The notes under the pieces are model-generated. The model had not been told where the DNA came from and searched no databases. It saw only the letters and a list, made by a program, of their open reading frames with translations. 64,000 bases of DNA from Actinobacteria bacterium IMCC25003 (GTDB taxonomy: Bacteria > Actinomycetota > Actinomycetes > Nanopelagicales > Nanopelagicaceae): assembly GCA_002284855.1 (NCBI GenBank), contig CP015603.1, positions 992,001 to 1,056,000 on the forward strand, given 5' to 3'. Made by a program: the position numbers and the translations under genes. Positions within the stretch are counted from its first letter, which is position 1; every line of letters starts with the position of its first letter. Positions 62,702-64,000 of this stretch are shown here, one piece after another.

Positions 62702-63868
62702 ATGAGCGCCACTCGAATTGGAATCGTCACGAAAGAGTGGCCACCAGCGGTTTATGGTGGAGCTGGAGTCCATGTCGTTCAATTAACTCAAGCTCTTCGC
62801 AAAGTTTCAGGCGTTGAAGTCGATGTGCATTGCTTTGGTGGGCCTCGTACTGACGGCGCTTTCGGCTATGACACACCTGTTGAATTCGCGACAGCCAACC
62901 CTGCACTTCAGGCAATCGCCACAGACCTTGCGATTGCCAATAATTTGCAGAACGTCGATGTCATTCACTCACATACTTGGTATGCCAATATGGCAGGGCA
63001 CACCGCTTCGCTTCTCTACGGCACTCCCCATATTGTCAGCGCTCACTCGCTTGAACCGCTCCGTCCTTGGAAAGCTGAACAACTCGGTGGTGGATACAAG
63101 ATTTCATCATGGGCTGAGAAGACTGCCTATGAAGCAGCTGCTGCCATCATCGCTGTCAGCGATGGAATGCGCGCTGATGTGCTGAGCGCTTACCCCGATG
63201 TAGATTCTGCAAAAGTTGTGACGATTCGTAATGGCGTTGATACAACAAAATTTGCGCCCAACCATGACGATTCCGTCCTGAAAGAATTTGGAATTACCGG
63301 TCGCTATGCAATGTTCGTCGGTCGCATTACTCGCCAGAAAGGGTTGGCCCATTTACTTCGTGCATGGAAGAACGTTCCTGCCGAATATGGCCTTGTGCTT
63401 GCAGCAGGCAGCCCTGATGAAGAGACGATTGGCAACGAAGTTGCGGCGCTTATCGCCGAACTTCAGAGCACTCGCAATAATGTCTGGTGGATTAAAGAGA
63501 TGCTTCCTCACGACAAGCTCACTGCAGCGCTTACACATGCAGATCTCTTCCTCTGTCCTTCAATCTACGAGCCGCTCGGTATTGTGAACCTGGAAGCAAT
63601 GGGTTGTGAAACTGCTGTTCTTGCTTCTCGCGTCGGTGGAATTCCTGAAGTTGTTTCTCATAAAGTGACAGGCGAACTCGTTGATTACACAACTGATCAA
63701 GCGAAGTTTGAATCAGATTTAACTTCTGCAATCTCTTCATTGATGGCAGATCCCGATCTTCTTGAAAAATATGGAAAAGCAGGACGAGCACGCGCCCAAT
63801 CAGAGTTCGGCTGGGATGCCGTCGCTGCCCAAACCATTGCGCTCTATAAGAGCGTTATTAGCAAGTAA
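62702..63868 (+). CDS. glgA: Glycogen synthase / GlgM-type GT4 glucosyltransferase
   Basis: A 388-aa GT4 enzyme of the actinobacterial glycogen-synthase type, which uses ADP-glucose to extend glucan or to make maltose-1-phosphate (GlgM activity). KEWPPAVYGGAGVHVVQLTQAL is the N-terminal donor-loop region; VIHSHTWYANMAGH, FVGRITRQKGLAHLLRA and the C-terminal ADP-sugar motif CPSIYEPLGIVNLEAMGCET follow. It pairs with the divergent glgC that supplies its substrate. It lies 7 bp before the next gene. Confidence 0.93.
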   Translation: MSATRIGIVTKEWPPAVYGGAGVHVVQLTQALRKVSGVEVDVHCFGGPRTDGAFGYDTPVEFATANPALQAIATDLAIANNLQNVDVIHSHTWYANMAGHTASLLYGTPHIVSAHSLEPLRPWKAEQLGGGYKISSWAEKTAYEAAAAIIAVSDGMRADVLSAYPDVDSAKVVTIRNGVDTTKFAPNHDDSVLKEFGITGRYAMFVGRITRQKGLAHLLRAWKNVPAEYGLVLAAGSPDEETIGNEVAALIAELQSTRNNVWWIKEMLPHDKLTAALTHADLFLCPSIYEPLGIVNLEAMGCETAVLASRVGGIPEVVSHKVTGELVDYTTDQAKFESDLTSAISSLMADPDLLEKYGKAGRARAQSEFGWDAVAAQTIALYKSVISK

Positions 63869-63875
63869 GGAAGTT

Positions 63876-64000
63876 ATGTCACGTCGCGGTTGGTTCCTCT
63901 TTATCCTTGTCGGTTTTCTCTGGGGTATTCCATACCTCTTCATCAAGGTAGCCGTCGATCCTGATAACGGATTTAGTCCAGCAACAGTTGTATGTCTACG
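63876..64000 (+). CDS. EamA/DMT-family permease, 5' part (window edge)
   Basis: The visible 41 codons read MSRRGWFLFILVGFLWGIPY, then LFIKVAVDPDNGFSPATVV, the first EamA helix and loop. AAGGAAG lies 3 nt before the ATG. The gene continues beyond 64000 and its substrate is unknown. Confidence 0.82.
   Translation, partial: MSRRGWFLFILVGFLWGIPYLFIKVAVDPDNGFSPATVVCL

Noticed and set aside
1-64000. CRISPR arrays, tRNA/rRNA genes, prophage or IS elements
   Set aside because: I looked for spaced direct repeats, cloverleaf-type segments in the few intergenic gaps, and integrase or transposase proteins; none were found.

Overview
The window is a gene-dense, almost gap-free chromosomal segment of an actinobacterium. 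The evidence is the division and cell-wall cluster order (mraZ-rsmH-ftsL-ftsI-murE-murF-mraY-murD-ftsW-murG-murC-ftsQ-ftsZ-pgeF-yggS-sepF-yggT), a DUF3040 protein, a class II DAHP synthase, an actinobacterial-type translational T-box on ileS, a perfect mycobacterial-type LexA box and an aromatic-free C40 carotenoid pathway. GC looks close to 50% rather than high. Intergenic space is minimal, convergent genes overlap, and many starts sit directly on a -10 box. This fits a streamlined planktonic freshwater lineage such as acI / Nanopelagicales (Planktophila or Nanopelagicus type). That placement is an inference and no marker in the window proves it.

Layout. 1-9,908 (- strand): dksA-like, lspA, rluD-type, dnaE, then hisD-hisC-hisB-hisH-hisA (hisA runs off the left edge). 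9,909-13,233 (+): a T-box leader and ileS. 13,237-30,090 (-): the complete dcw cluster, transcribed from an MraZ-operator region and carrying a large structured RNA between mraZ and rsmH. 30,288-35,391 (-): a DUF3040 gene with terminator, then a LexA-controlled cassette of a small DUF6504-like protein, dnaE2 and dinB. 35,606-39,616: doxX, a TauE-family permease, an MFS transporter, a YbaK deacylase and an arsC-aquaporin pair. 39,635-48,701: carotenoid genes in two blocks (crtA-cruF-glycosyltransferase-crtD and crtE-crtI-crtB), separated by a CDP-alcohol phosphatidyltransferase and metF on the other strand. 48,711-49,889: a TPP riboswitch, a PnuC-family transporter and an overlapping P-loop kinase. 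49,900-54,582: a PASTA Ser/Thr kinase, endonuclease IV, a DMT permease and threonine aldolase. 54,574-57,502 (-): ogt, DAHP synthase and a phosphofructokinase with PPi-type residues. 57,590-61,431 (+): xylulokinase, an FeS photolyase and an esterase. 61,421-64,000: divergent glgC / glgA and the start of another DMT permease.

How it works together. The left two thirds make histidine, DNA polymerase and the division/peptidoglycan machinery. The right third combines light-related functions (acyclic carotenoids, photolyase), DNA repair (Ogt, Nfo, SOS polymerases), vitamin uptake and central carbon storage (PFK, XylB, GlgC/GlgA). No stretch of 300 bp or more lacks a gene. The larger gaps (9,909-10,116; 16,456-16,626; 29,400-29,646; 30,091-30,287; 35,392-35,605) all hold regulatory RNA or DNA signals, described below. 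I found no tRNA, rRNA, CRISPR array, insertion sequence or prophage gene.
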